A stretch of DNA of 42,183 bases, from positions 1 to 42,183 of the forward strand of contig CAMYKU010000052.1 in NCBI GenBank assembly GCA_947259105.1, written 5' to 3'. The position numbers and the translations under genes were made by a program. The notes beneath the pieces are model-generated. The model worked only from the letters and a program-made list of their open reading frames with translations. It had not been told where the DNA came from and made no database searches. The DNA is from an uncultured Alphaproteobacteria bacterium. Lineage in GTDB: Bacteria; Pseudomonadota; Alphaproteobacteria; UBA8366; JADFVY01. Numbering within the stretch: the first letter of the stretch is position 1; each line of letters opens with the position of its first letter. Shown in pieces: positions 33,178 to 41,623 of this stretch.

Positions 33178-33699
33178 ATGAAGAGCTGCACGGTGGCCGG
33201 CGACACGTTCGTCGCCATGGTCCTCGACGTCAGCGGACCGGCCGTCGAGAGCGATCCTTACGTGATCATTGACGGCCTGCGGGAGGAAATGGACCGCGTG
33301 ATTCAGACCGACGATTCCAGCTGCATCTGCATCGTCAGCCCGGACGGCGCGGTCGACGACGCGATGATGGATGTCCTCGGCGAATGGTTCACGGCCAGCC
33401 TGCGGCCCATCGACGATTTGTATCGCATTGCGGACAGCAAGTATCTTCTCATGTTGCGTGAGGTGGACCGCGACGCCGCGGTCTACGTCATCAAGAAGAT
33501 GCGTGAGCGGCTGCTGTCGGATGCCCTGCCCCCCGCCGCCGGCGACGACAGGCAAGGTCAGGTGACTGCATCATTCGGCGGCACGATCCTGGATTCGATG
33601 GCGCCCCTGCACGAGCATATGGATCGCGCTTCGGAAGCGCACAACTTTGCGCTCAAGGGCAGTGGTGACACGATCTGCATCTGGACCCCGCAATTCTGA
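33178..33699 (+). CDS. Degenerate GGDEF-like domain protein
   Basis: This 173-residue cytoplasmic protein has the outline of a GGDEF domain but not its active site. The strand-turn segment that should read GGDEF is YRIADSKYLLML (residues 82-93), followed by the helix DRDAAVYVIKKMRERLLS, the strand VTASFGGTI (129-137), and MDRASEAHNFALKGSGDTICIW (148-169), which mirrors the usual final helix-strand with AK...G. It cannot be a normal diguanylate cyclase; a nucleotide- or protein-binding regulatory role is possible. ATG 33178 has GAGAGGA five bases upstream; earlier in-frame starts lack one. A sigma-54 promoter precedes it. Confidence 0.66.
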   Translation: MKSCTVAGDTFVAMVLDVSGPAVESDPYVIIDGLREEMDRVIQTDDSSCICIVSPDGAVDDAMMDVLGEWFTASLRPIDDLYRIADSKYLLMLREVDRDAAVYVIKKMRERLLSDALPPAAGDDRQGQVTASFGGTILDSMAPLHEHMDRASEAHNFALKGSGDTICIWTPQF

Positions 33700-33790
33700 G
33701 CGGAAGCGGCCCGTCGGGGCGATGACCGGTTGGACCTTGAACCCGCCGCGTATCATGGAATGACGGGTCGGCCGCGCTTACTCCCGCAGG

Positions 33791-33859
33791 AGCCACGGAG
33801 CGCCATGGGCGCGGATGGGACATCCGCGCCCCGACCCGTGGCCATCCCGCTCCGTGGCT
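33791..33859. terminator. Two-tier hairpin between convergent genes
   Basis: The outer arms are AGCCACGGAGCG (33791-33802) and CGCTCCGTGGCT (33848-33859). A perfect inner 11-bp stem GGGCGCGGATG/CATCCGCGCCC (33807-33831) has a 3-nt loop. It lies between the GGDEF-like gene and livF, which converge, so it could terminate both; there is no T-run, and a repeat origin is possible. Confidence 0.5.
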
Positions 33860-33909
33860 TGGCACCGGATGCGGCAGCGCCGGTCGCCCGCTGGCCGGCG
33901 TCGAGTGGG

Positions 33910-34614
33910 CTACAGTCCTAAGTACGCCGCCTTCACCCGCTCGTTGGTCAGCAGCGCCTTGCCGGTGTCGGCCAGCACCACCTGGCCGGTCTCCATGACG
34001 TAGCCGCGGTCGGCGATGGAGAGGGCCTGGAAGGCGTTCTGCTCGACGATGAACACGGTCACGCCGGCGTCGCGCAGCGCCGTCACCGTATCGAACACCT
34101 CGTCGACGAGGCGCGGCGCGAGGCCGAGGCTCGGCTCATCGAGCAGGAGGAGCCGCGGCTTTCCCATCAGCGCCCTTGCCACCGCCAGCATCTGCTGCTG
34201 GCCGCCGGACAGCATGCCGGCCGGCTTGTTCCGCGAAGCCGCCAGCGCCGGAAAGCGCTCGTACTGCAGGGCCAGCGCCTCGCGGCGCTCGGCCGCGCCG
34301 CGCGTGTAGCCGCCCATCAGCAGGTTCTCCTCGACCCGCATCGGCGCGAACACCTGCCGTCCCTCGGGCACCTGCACGATGCCCCGGCGCACCCGCCGGT
34401 CCGGCGGCATCCGCGTGATGTCCTTTCCGTCGAACAGGACGCGGCCGGCGCTGGCCGGCCTTATGCCGGAAATCACGCGCAACAGAGTCGTCTTGCCGGC
34501 GCCGTTGGCGCCGACCAGCGCCACCAACTCGCCCTCGCCGATCTCGATCGACACGTTGTCGAGGGCGCGGATGCGGCCGTAATGGGCGGAGAGTCCCGTG
34601 ATTTCCAGCAACAT
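33910..34614 (-). CDS. livF: LIV-type ABC transporter ATP-binding protein LivF
   Basis: This 234-residue cytoplasmic ATPase of a branched-chain amino-acid-type importer has Walker A GANGAGKTT (residues 35-43), the signature LSGGQQQM near 135 and Walker B LLLLDEPSLGLAP near 155. The H-loop region is replaced by the family's usual FIVEQN. It works with LivG to drive the LivHM channel. It is the last gene of the operon, separated from livG by 190 bp that carry a long palindromic repeat, so some transcripts may end there. A decayed partial copy lies at 32887-33026. Confidence 0.93.
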   Translation of the reverse strand: MLLEITGLSAHYGRIRALDNVSIEIGEGELVALVGANGAGKTTLLRVISGIRPASAGRVLFDGKDITRMPPDRRVRRGIVQVPEGRQVFAPMRVEENLLMGGYTRGAAERREALALQYERFPALAASRNKPAGMLSGGQQQMLAVARALMGKPRLLLLDEPSLGLAPRLVDEVFDTVTALRDAGVTVFIVEQNAFQALSIADRGYVMETGQVVLADTGKALLTNERVKAAYLGL

Positions 34615-34660
34615 TTAGAGCAATGTCCGTTCAAGTGGCATCGGTTCCGGCCGGTGGCGG

Positions 34661-34766
34661 GACCTCATACTTCGAGACGGCGCTTCGCGCCTCCTCAGCA
34701 TGAGGGCACAAGCGTTGGAGCCTCATGCTGAGGAGGGCCTTCAGGCCCGTCTCGAAGTATGAGGTC
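34661..34766. repeat. Long palindromic intergenic repeat, copy 2
   Basis: GACCTCATACTTCGAGACGG and its inverted counterpart CGTCTCGAAGTATGAGGTC form the ends, with CTCCTCAGCATGAGG and CCTCATGCTGAGGAGG inside. It is close in sequence to the 1469-1577 element, differing mainly in the bases between arms. It sits inside the liv operon between livG and livF. Confidence 0.85.
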
Positions 34767-34804
34767 GCGCCCATGCCGTCGGCCCCAATATAATGGATTT
34801 CGTA

Positions 34805-35575
34805 CTACAGATACCGCCCTTCCTCGCCGAGATAGGCGGCGACCACGTCGGGGTTGTGGCGGATCTCCTCGCCGGTGCCCTCGGCCAGCAGGGTGCCGCG
34901 GTCGAGCACCAGGATATGCTCGGAGACGCCCATCACCAGCCGCATGTCATGCTCGACCAGCACCACGGTGACGCCGGTCCCGGCGATCTTCCGGATCAGA
35001 TCGTCGATCTCGCCGGTCTCCGACGGGTTGAGGCCGGCGGCGGGCTCGTCGAGCAACAGCAGGCGCGGCTTCGTCGCCAGCGCCCTTGCGATCTCCAGCC
35101 GCTTCAGCGCGCCGTAGGGCATGGCGTCGGAGTCCGCGCCGACATAATCGGCGAGGCCGACGAAGTGCAGCAGTTCCGCCGCCTCGGCGGCGATCTCGGC
35201 GTCGCGGCGCACCACCCGCGGCAGCCGCAGCATGGAAGGCAGGAAGCGGCGGTCGCAGTGCAGGTGCATGCCGACCATGACGTTCTCCAGCGCCGTCATG
35301 TTGAAGAACACCTGCAGGTTCTGGAAGGTGCGCGAGAGGCCCAGCCCGGCCATCCGGTAAGGCGCGAGGCCGGTGGTGTCCGCACCGTCGAGCAGGATGC
35401 GCCCGTGCTCGGGCGTGTAGATCCCGGTGACCAGGTTGAACAGCGTCGTCTTGCCGGCGCCGTTCGGCCCGATGATCGAATGCACCGCGCCCTGCCGCAC
35501 CGAGAGCGACAGACCGTCGATCGCGCGGTTGCCGCCGAACGCCTTGCTCAGCGACTCGACGGCCAGCAGGGTCAC
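34805..35575 (-). CDS. livG: LIV-type ABC transporter ATP-binding protein LivG
   Basis: This 256-residue ATPase partners LivF. It has Walker A GPNGAGKTT near residue 37, a signature region MPYGALKRLEIARAL near 150 in which the canonical LSGGQ is replaced by PYGALK as in many LivG proteins, Walker B LLLLDEPAAGLNP near 168 and H-loop VLVEHDMRLVM near 205. The C-terminus is the LivG-type VVAAYLGEE. Its start overlaps the livM stop by 4 bp, showing coupling. Confidence 0.94.
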   Translation of the reverse strand: MTLLAVESLSKAFGGNRAIDGLSLSVRQGAVHSIIGPNGAGKTTLFNLVTGIYTPEHGRILLDGADTTGLAPYRMAGLGLSRTFQNLQVFFNMTALENVMVGMHLHCDRRFLPSMLRLPRVVRRDAEIAAEAAELLHFVGLADYVGADSDAMPYGALKRLEIARALATKPRLLLLDEPAAGLNPSETGEIDDLIRKIAGTGVTVVLVEHDMRLVMGVSEHILVLDRGTLLAEGTGEEIRHNPDVVAAYLGEEGRYL

Positions 35576-36525
35576 CGGACACGGTCCCTTATGAGCCGCG
35601 CGACGGTCGGCACCAGCCCCTTCGGCATGAAGATCATCACGCCCATCATGATGGCGCCGAAGCCCAGCATCTCGTAATCGTGCAGGGCGGTCAGCAGCTG
35701 CGGCAGGGTGGTCAGGATGGCGGCGCCGACCACCGCGCCGTAGATCGACGCGAGGCCGCCAAGCACCACCATGGTGATCAGCTCGATGGAATGCACGAAG
35801 CCGGCCTCGCTGGGCGTGACGAACCCGATGTAGTGGACGAAGACGCTGCCGGCGATGCTGGCCAGCACCGCCGAGACGACGAATACCAGGACCTTGTAGT
35901 GGACGACGTCGACGCCCATGGTCTGGGCCGCCGCCTCGGAGCCGTGCACCGCGCGCAGGGCCCGCCCGACCGGCGATTCGACGATGTTCAGCGCCAGCCA
36001 GACGGTCAGCAGCAGCAGGCCCCCGACGATCCAGTACCAGACCAGCACGCCCGAGGGCTCCCAGCCGAGGACGGAGAAGCCGGAGACCGGCATGCCGTCG
36101 GGGCCGCCGGTCAGGTCGACCTCCTGCGTCAGCACGATCGAGATGATGATGCCGAGGCCGAGCGTGCCCATCGCCAGGTAATGGCCGCGCAGTTTCATGA
36201 TCGGCCGGGCGACGGCGAAGGCCAGCAGCCCGGTCCCGGCGGCGCCGGCCAGCAGCGCCAGCACCGGCGGCCAGCCGTAATTGCCGGTCAGGATCGCCGA
36301 GGCGTAGGCGCCGAGCCCGAAGAACCCGGCATGGCCGAGGCTGATCTGCCCGGCATAGCCGACCAGCAGGTTCAGCCCGATGCAGACGATGGCGTTCAGC
36401 CCGACCAGGATCACCACGTCGAAATAGAAACTGTTGGGCAGGAAGGCCGGCAGCACGGCGATGATCGCGGCCAGCCCCAGCATGCCGCCGTAGCGGGGAG
36501 TCGCCAGGCGCATAAACCGGTTCAT
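35572..36525 (-). CDS. livM: LIV-type ABC transporter permease LivM
   Basis: This inner-membrane permease (317 residues) has about eight hydrophobic helices and the LivM hallmark GLNLLVGYAGQISLGHAGFFGLGAYASA near residue 50, and the coupling region GRALRAVHGSEAAAQTMGVDV near 200. I start at ATG 36525, overlapping the livH stop in an ATGA; the frame stays open to 37434 but that stretch is shadow of livH. With LivH it forms the channel for branched-chain or related amino acids. Confidence 0.94.
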   Translation of the reverse strand: MNRFMRLATPRYGGMLGLAAIIAVLPAFLPNSFYFDVVILVGLNAIVCIGLNLLVGYAGQISLGHAGFFGLGAYASAILTGNYGWPPVLALLAGAAGTGLLAFAVARPIMKLRGHYLAMGTLGLGIIISIVLTQEVDLTGGPDGMPVSGFSVLGWEPSGVLVWYWIVGGLLLLTVWLALNIVESPVGRALRAVHGSEAAAQTMGVDVVHYKVLVFVVSAVLASIAGSVFVHYIGFVTPSEAGFVHSIELITMVVLGGLASIYGAVVGAAILTTLPQLLTALHDYEMLGFGAIMMGVMIFMPKGLVPTVARLIRDRVR

Positions 36526-37400
36526 ACCCGCTCGATGCCGCGCCGGCCGAACAGCCCGTTCGGCATGAAGAACAGGGTCATCAGGATGATCACGAAGGCG
36601 ACCGCATCCTTGTAGGCGGACGACACGTAGCCCGCGGTCATCGCCTCGCTGATGCCGACGATCAGCCCGCCGACGATGGCGCCGTAGGGGTAGCCCAGCC
36701 CGCCCAGGATCGCGGCGCAGAATCCCTTCAGCCCCAGCATGATGCCGACGTCCGGGTAGGTCAGCGTGATCGGCGCGATCAGCACCCCGGCGAGCGCGCC
36801 CAGCGCCGCCGACAGACCGAAGCTGAACATCAGGATCAGCCGGTTGTTCACCCCGGCCAGCTGCGCCGCCAGCATGTTGAAGGCGACGGCGCGCATCGCC
36901 CGTCCGGTCATGGTGCGCGAGAAGAACCAGTGCAGCAGGATGACGACGACGACGGTGCAGCCCATCACCCACAGGCTCTGCGGGTTCACGGCGACCCCCG
37001 ACAGGTCGATCGGCGCGTCGCCCGACAGCGCCGGCAGGGCGTGGAAATCCCGGCCCCAGACCAGCTGGGCGCCGCCGCGCAGGAAGATCGAGGCGCCGAT
37101 GGTGATGATGATGAGGGTCACGATCGAGGCGTTGCGCGCCGGCTCGATGGCGAATTTCTCCAGCGCCAGCCCGACCAAGACCGTGCCGGCGATGGCCAGC
37201 GGCACCGCCGCCGGCATCGGCAGGCCGGCCCGCTCGAACAGGAACCAGGCCATCATGCCGCCCAGCATCACGAACTCGCCCTGGGCGAAATTGATCACCT
37301 GGCTGGCGTTGTAGATGATCGAAAACCCGACGCCCACCAGCGCGTAGGTCGCGCCGACCGTGACCCCGGAAAGCAGAAACTGGAGAAATTCGGTGAACAT
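36522..37400 (-). CDS. livH: LIV-type ABC transporter permease LivH
   Basis: This 292-residue permease is nearly all membrane-embedded. Conserved LivH blocks are GATYALVGVGFSIIYNASQVINFAQGEFVMLGGM near residue 17, and MRAVAFNMLAAQLAGVNNRLI, which holds the ATPase-contact loop, followed by FCAAILGGLGYPYGAIVGGL. It lies 70 bp after the binding-protein gene, with a stem-loop in the gap, and is translationally coupled to livM. Confidence 0.94.
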   Translation of the reverse strand: MFTEFLQFLLSGVTVGATYALVGVGFSIIYNASQVINFAQGEFVMLGGMMAWFLFERAGLPMPAAVPLAIAGTVLVGLALEKFAIEPARNASIVTLIIITIGASIFLRGGAQLVWGRDFHALPALSGDAPIDLSGVAVNPQSLWVMGCTVVVVILLHWFFSRTMTGRAMRAVAFNMLAAQLAGVNNRLILMFSFGLSAALGALAGVLIAPITLTYPDVGIMLGLKGFCAAILGGLGYPYGAIVGGLIVGISEAMTAGYVSSAYKDAVAFVIILMTLFFMPNGLFGRRGIERV

Positions 37401-37420
37401 GTCCGGACCGGCAGGAAAAG

Positions 37421-37449
37421 GGCTTCCCCGTCATAGCACGGGGAAGCGC
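37421..37449 (-). terminator. Stem-loop between binding-protein gene and livH
   Basis: GCTTCCCCGT (37422-37431) and ACGGGGAAGC (37438-37447) pair perfectly with a 6-nt loop. On the minus strand the stem is followed by CCCTTTTCC, so partial termination or message stabilisation after the binding-protein gene is likely. Confidence 0.6.
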
Positions 37450-37470
37450 CCGATGCAGGCGTATGATTTC

Positions 37471-38634
37471 CTATTTGAGAAGCTGCCAGTCGCCGTTGCG
37501 GATTTCGACCATGACGAACGAGTTGGTGTCGAGCCCCAGATGGTCCTCGGGCGACATCGTGTAGATGCCGTCGACACCGATGTAGTTTGCCGTCTTCTCG
37601 ATCTCGGCGCGCACCGCTTCGGGGTCGGTCGAGCCGGCCCGCTCGATCGCGCCGATGGCGATCATCAGCCCGTCATAGGCGTGGCCGCCGAAGGTCGAGA
37701 TCGGCTCGTTGAATTTCGCCCGGTAGTCCGCCTCGAACTGCAACGCCAGGGTCTTCTGCGGATGCGAGTCCGGAAGCTGGCCGGCCACCAGCAGCGCCGC
37801 GGCGGGCAGCCGGATACCTTCGGCCGCGCCGCCGGAACCCGTGACGAAGCGCTTGGAGGCCGAGCCGTGCGACTGGTAGTGCGGCAGCGTGAGGCCGAGC
37901 TGCCGGTAGTTCTTGGCCGCGACCACGGAGTCCGCCCCGAAGCCGCAATAGAGGAAGGCCTCGACGCCGCCGGTGTTCTTGATCTTGGTCAGTTGCGGCG
38001 TCATGTCGGTGTCGCCCTTGCCGTGCGTCTCGTCGGCGACGATCTCGATCTTGTACTTGCCGGCCAGGGTGTGGGCGTTGGCGCGGCACGATTTGTCGAA
38101 GCCGCCGCTGCCGGCGAACAGCGCCACCTTGCTGAGGCCCTGGGCCTGGATGTCCTCGTAGATCTTCTGGACCGCGAGGCCATCGGTGTGCGGCGTCTTG
38201 AACACCCATTTCTTGACCGGCTGCACGATCACGCCGGCGCCGGCGAATGAAATAAACGGAATGCCGGCCTTCTCGACCAGGGGCACCACCGCCATGGTCT
38301 CGCCGGTGGTGGTGCCGCCGAGGATGATGTCGACCTTGTCGTCGTTGATCAGCCGTTTGACGAAGCTGGCGGCCTTCTTGGCGTCGGTGCCGGAATCATA
38401 GAGCACCAGCTCGATCTGCCGGCCGATCACGCCGCCGTTGGCGTTGACCCGCGCCACATACATCTCCAGCGTCTTCTTCTCGGGATCGCCGAGGAACGAT
38501 GCGCCGCCGGTGACGGCGAGGAACGAGCCGATCTTGATGGGTTCCGCCGCCCGGGCGCCGCCCGCGGCCAATATCAGGACAGCCAGCGCCGACAACAGGC
38601 AAACGGCCGCCCTGCTAAAAATGTCCCTGATCAT
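37471..38634 (-). CDS. LIV-type ABC transporter substrate-binding protein
   Basis: This periplasmic binding protein (387 residues) of the LivJ/LivK family has a Sec signal peptide (hydrophobic about residues 9-25, cleavage after ARA). Mature blocks are IKIGSFLAVTGGASFLGDPEKKTLEMYVARVNANGGVIGRQIELVLYDSGTD, then GGTTTGETMAVVPLVEKAGIPFISFAGAGV and FGGHAYDGLMIAIGAIE. Ligands of the family include branched-chain and aromatic amino acids, amides and aromatic acids; the one here is unknown. ATG 38634 has GGGAG eight bases upstream. It is the first gene of the liv operon and divergent from iorA. Confidence 0.92.
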   Translation of the reverse strand: MIRDIFSRAAVCLLSALAVLILAAGGARAAEPIKIGSFLAVTGGASFLGDPEKKTLEMYVARVNANGGVIGRQIELVLYDSGTDAKKAASFVKRLINDDKVDIILGGTTTGETMAVVPLVEKAGIPFISFAGAGVIVQPVKKWVFKTPHTDGLAVQKIYEDIQAQGLSKVALFAGSGGFDKSCRANAHTLAGKYKIEIVADETHGKGDTDMTPQLTKIKNTGGVEAFLYCGFGADSVVAAKNYRQLGLTLPHYQSHGSASKRFVTGSGGAAEGIRLPAAALLVAGQLPDSHPQKTLALQFEADYRAKFNEPISTFGGHAYDGLMIAIGAIERAGSTDPEAVRAEIEKTANYIGVDGIYTMSPEDHLGLDTNSFVMVEIRNGDWQLLK

Positions 38635-38745
38635 GATTTTCTCCCTGCAGTGTCGTGCGACGTTCGTTCGCCGCACCGTCTAAATGAGTACAATGCGTCA
38701 CTCTTGTCCCTCGACCCGCGGCCCGATTTGGCCTTATTTTATCTG

Positions 38746-38759
38746 TGGTTTAAAAACCA
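38746..38759. promoter_or_regulatory. Palindrome in the liv/iorA divergent region
   Basis: TGGTTT-AA-AAACCA (38746-38759) is a perfect pair of 6-bp arms around two bases in the 205-bp region between the liv binding-protein gene and iorA. An operator for a shared regulator is plausible; no regulator gene is adjacent. Confidence 0.38.
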
Positions 38760-38839
38760 TATAGTCGTTACGACAATGGTGCAATCCGTTTCCGGAGGCG
38801 CTACTCTGGAGGCGTGCGCAACTATAACCAAAGGGGTGA

Positions 38840-40690
38840 GTGGCCGTGGACGCCAAGGCACGGATCAGGGAGCAGGACGATACGGACGATGCCGGCGCCG
38901 CACGGGCGGCGCTGGACACCGTCGCCACGCGGCCGATGATCGGCAACGAGGCGATCGCGCGGGGCGCCTGGGAAGCCGGCGTCAAGGTCGCCGCGGCGTA
39001 TCCCGGAACGCCGAGCACCGAGATCATGGAGTTCGTCGGCATCTTCCCCGCCGGCGACATAAAGGCGCAGTGGTCGACCAACGAGAAGGTCGCCATGGAC
39101 GTGGCGATCGGCGCCTCGTTCGCTGGCGTGCGCGCGATGACGGCGATGAAGCATGTCGGGCTCAACGTCGCCTCGGATCCGCTGATGTCGCAGGCCTATA
39201 TCGGGGTCAATGGCGGGCTGGTGATCGTGGTCTGCGACGATCCCGGCATCCACAGCTCGCAGAACGAGCAGGACACCCGCATGTTCGCCCGCTTCGCCCA
39301 GGTCCCGGTGCTGGAGCCGTCGGACGCGCAGGAGGCGCTGGATTATACCCGCTGGGCGTTCGAGATCAGCGAGCGGTTCGACACCCCGGTGATCGTGCGC
39401 AGCACGACACGCCTGTCGCACACCCGCAGCCCGGTGACGACGGGCCCGCGGGTCGCGCGCGAACCGCTGGGATTCAACGAAGACCCGGTCAAGAACGTGA
39501 TCATCCCGGCGCATGCGCGGCTCGCCCATCCGCGGGTGCTGGAGCGCGAGGCGAAGCTCGCCGCGTATTTCGACGATCCCGAATTCACCCGCTGGGAAGA
39601 GGGCGATACAAGCGTCGGCGTGATCACGGTCAGCACCTCCTATGCCTATGTGAAGGAGGTCCTGCCGGATGCGGCGACGCTGAAGCTGGCCTCGTCCTAT
39701 CCGCTGGCGCTGGACCGGATCCGCGCCTTCTGCGACTCGGTCGACCGGGTGTTCGTGGTCGAGGAGCTGGAGCCGGTGATCGAGACGGCGCTGCACGCCG
39801 CCGGGATCGCGGCCGAGGGCAAGGCATGGTTCCCGCGGGTCGGCGAGTTCTCGCCGGAGAACGTGCGCGAGGGTTTCCGCAAGGCCGGCGTGCTGGAGGC
39901 CGTCGCGGCGCCGGAGCCGTGGGCGGTGACGCCGACCATGCGGCCGCCGGTGCTGTGCTCCGGCTGTCCACATACCACCAGCTATATGGCCGTGCGCGCG
40001 GTCGAGGGGCGGGTCGCCGGCGATATCGGCTGCTATACCCTGGCCGCGGTCGATCCGCTGAAGGCCATCGATACCTGCGTCTCGATGGGATCGTCGATCG
40101 GCAACGCCGTCGGCCTGTACAAGGCGGGGCAGGAAACCCGGCCGATCATCGCCACGATCGGCGATTCGACCTTCCTGCATGGCGGCATCCCGCCGCTGAT
40201 CGATGCGGTCTACAACAACGCCAACATCACCGTGATGATCCTCGACAACCACATCGTCGCGATGACCGGCGGCCAGGACCATCCGGGCACCGGCAAGACG
40301 TTGCGCGGCGACGAGACCCACAGGATCGATTTTGAGGAGATGGTCCGGGCCTGCGGCGTCAAATCGGTGCGGACGGTCGATTCCTACGATGTCGCGTCGG
40401 TCTATCAGGCCCTGCGCGAGGCGATCGAATACCGCGGCGTCGCGGTGGTGATCTCCAACCGGCCCTGCGTGCTTGACCCGGTGAAGCTCAAGGGATCGCC
40501 GCTGCAGGTCCGCGCCGACGGCTGCACCGCCTGCCAGTCCTGCATGAACCTGGGCTGCCCCTCGCTCGGCTGGTCCGACGAGATGCTCGACGGCTTCCAC
40601 AAGATCACCATCGACGAGTCGAGCTGCATCGGCTGCACGCTGTGCGCCCAGATCTGCCCGTCCGACTGCATCCGGCCGGTCGCGAACTGA
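38840..40690 (+). CDS. iorA: Indolepyruvate:ferredoxin oxidoreductase, alpha subunit
   Basis: IorA (616 residues) is the thiamine-diphosphate subunit that oxidatively decarboxylates aryl pyruvates such as indolepyruvate or phenylpyruvate to the acyl-CoA. An N-terminal pyrimidine-binding domain (AAAYPGTPSTEIMEF near residue 53) is followed by the TPP-binding domain (GDIGCYTLAAVDP near 395; GDSTFLHGG near 440; NHIVAMTGGQDHPGTG near 470). The C-terminal ferredoxin domain holds two 4Fe-4S sites, CTACQSCMNLGCP and CIGCTLCAQICPSDC. The GTG start at 38840 has AAGGGG upstream. Confidence 0.92.
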   Translation: MAVDAKARIREQDDTDDAGAARAALDTVATRPMIGNEAIARGAWEAGVKVAAAYPGTPSTEIMEFVGIFPAGDIKAQWSTNEKVAMDVAIGASFAGVRAMTAMKHVGLNVASDPLMSQAYIGVNGGLVIVVCDDPGIHSSQNEQDTRMFARFAQVPVLEPSDAQEALDYTRWAFEISERFDTPVIVRSTTRLSHTRSPVTTGPRVAREPLGFNEDPVKNVIIPAHARLAHPRVLEREAKLAAYFDDPEFTRWEEGDTSVGVITVSTSYAYVKEVLPDAATLKLASSYPLALDRIRAFCDSVDRVFVVEELEPVIETALHAAGIAAEGKAWFPRVGEFSPENVREGFRKAGVLEAVAAPEPWAVTPTMRPPVLCSGCPHTTSYMAVRAVEGRVAGDIGCYTLAAVDPLKAIDTCVSMGSSIGNAVGLYKAGQETRPIIATIGDSTFLHGGIPPLIDAVYNNANITVMILDNHIVAMTGGQDHPGTGKTLRGDETHRIDFEEMVRACGVKSVRTVDSYDVASVYQALREAIEYRGVAVVISNRPCVLDPVKLKGSPLQVRADGCTACQSCMNLGCPSLGWSDEMLDGFHKITIDESSCIGCTLCAQICPSDCIRPVAN

Positions 40691-40711
40691 CGGCGCGGGG
40701 GAGGGGGAGCG

Positions 40712-41620
40712 ATGGACGGCAGCAGCGAGAAGGCGCCCGCGCCCCGAAACGTCCTGATCGTCGGCGTCGGCGGCCAGGGGGTGATCCTGGTATCGAAGGT
40801 GCTGGCGCTGATCTGCCAGCGCCAGGGGCTCGAGGTCAAGCAGAGCGAAGTCCACGGCATGGCCAAGCGCGGCGGCGGCGTATTCAGCCACGTCCGCTTC
40901 GGGCCCAAGGTGTGGTCGCCGACCATCCCGCAGGGCGAGGCCGACGTGCTGCTCGCCATGGAATGGTCCGAGGGGCTGCGCTGGCTGAACCATATGCGGC
41001 GCGACGGCGGCACCTTCATCGCCGACACCCGCCGCATCATCCCGCCCTTCGCCTTCCGCAGCCGCAAACACGGCTCGCAGTCCGCCTATTCGTCGCAAGC
41101 GCCGCGCGAGGTCATGGAGATGGTCGGCAGCGGCTATGCGCTGGACGCATCGAAGATCGCGGCCGATCTGGGCGAGAAGCGGGCCGCCAACACGGTGCTG
41201 CTGGGCGTGCTCTCGATGGCGCTGGAGTTCCCGGTCGAGGACTGGCGCGAGGTCATCGCCGAGACGGTTCCCGCCAAAGCGCTCGAGGTCAACCGGCTGG
41301 CCTTCGAGGCCGGGCGCGACTGGGTCGAGACCACGCGCGCGATTCCGCTGGCCGAGCGCCTGAAGGACCTGCCCGGCCGCGAGGCCGAGGCCGAGACGCT
41401 GGCACCCGTGGACATCCGCTTCGAAATCACCGCGGAATGGTGCAAGGGCTGCGACATCTGCGTGAAGATGTGCCCCGAGCGGTGCCTGCGGCTCAACGAC
41501 CGGCTGGTGGCGGAACTGACCGACGCGCAGGCCTGCACCGGCTGCCGGATCTGCGAGTGGCTGTGCCCCGATTTCGCGATCCGGGTGCAGCGCGTGCCGG
41601 TCCTCGAGCCGGTGGCCTAG
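40712..41620 (+). CDS. iorB: Indolepyruvate:ferredoxin oxidoreductase beta subunit fused to a ferredoxin domain
   Basis: Residues 12-220 form the gamma-type 2-oxoacid oxidoreductase domain (NVLIVGVGGQGVILVSKVLA; SEVHGMAKRGGGVFSHVRFG) that completes IorAB. Typical IorB ends near residue 200-220; this 302-residue chain continues with a ferredoxin module with CxxCxxCxxxC at C244, C247, C250 and C254 and again at C275, C278, C281 and C285, so two 4Fe-4S clusters. This tail resembles the separate delta subunit (KorD/PorD) of other 2-oxoacid oxidoreductases. The next gene, 3 bp downstream, is such an enzyme's alpha subunit. Confidence 0.88.
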   Translation: MDGSSEKAPAPRNVLIVGVGGQGVILVSKVLALICQRQGLEVKQSEVHGMAKRGGGVFSHVRFGPKVWSPTIPQGEADVLLAMEWSEGLRWLNHMRRDGGTFIADTRRIIPPFAFRSRKHGSQSAYSSQAPREVMEMVGSGYALDASKIAADLGEKRAANTVLLGVLSMALEFPVEDWREVIAETVPAKALEVNRLAFEAGRDWVETTRAIPLAERLKDLPGREAEAETLAPVDIRFEITAEWCKGCDICVKMCPERCLRLNDRLVAELTDAQACTGCRICEWLCPDFAIRVQRVPVLEPVA

Positions 41621-41623
41621 CCC

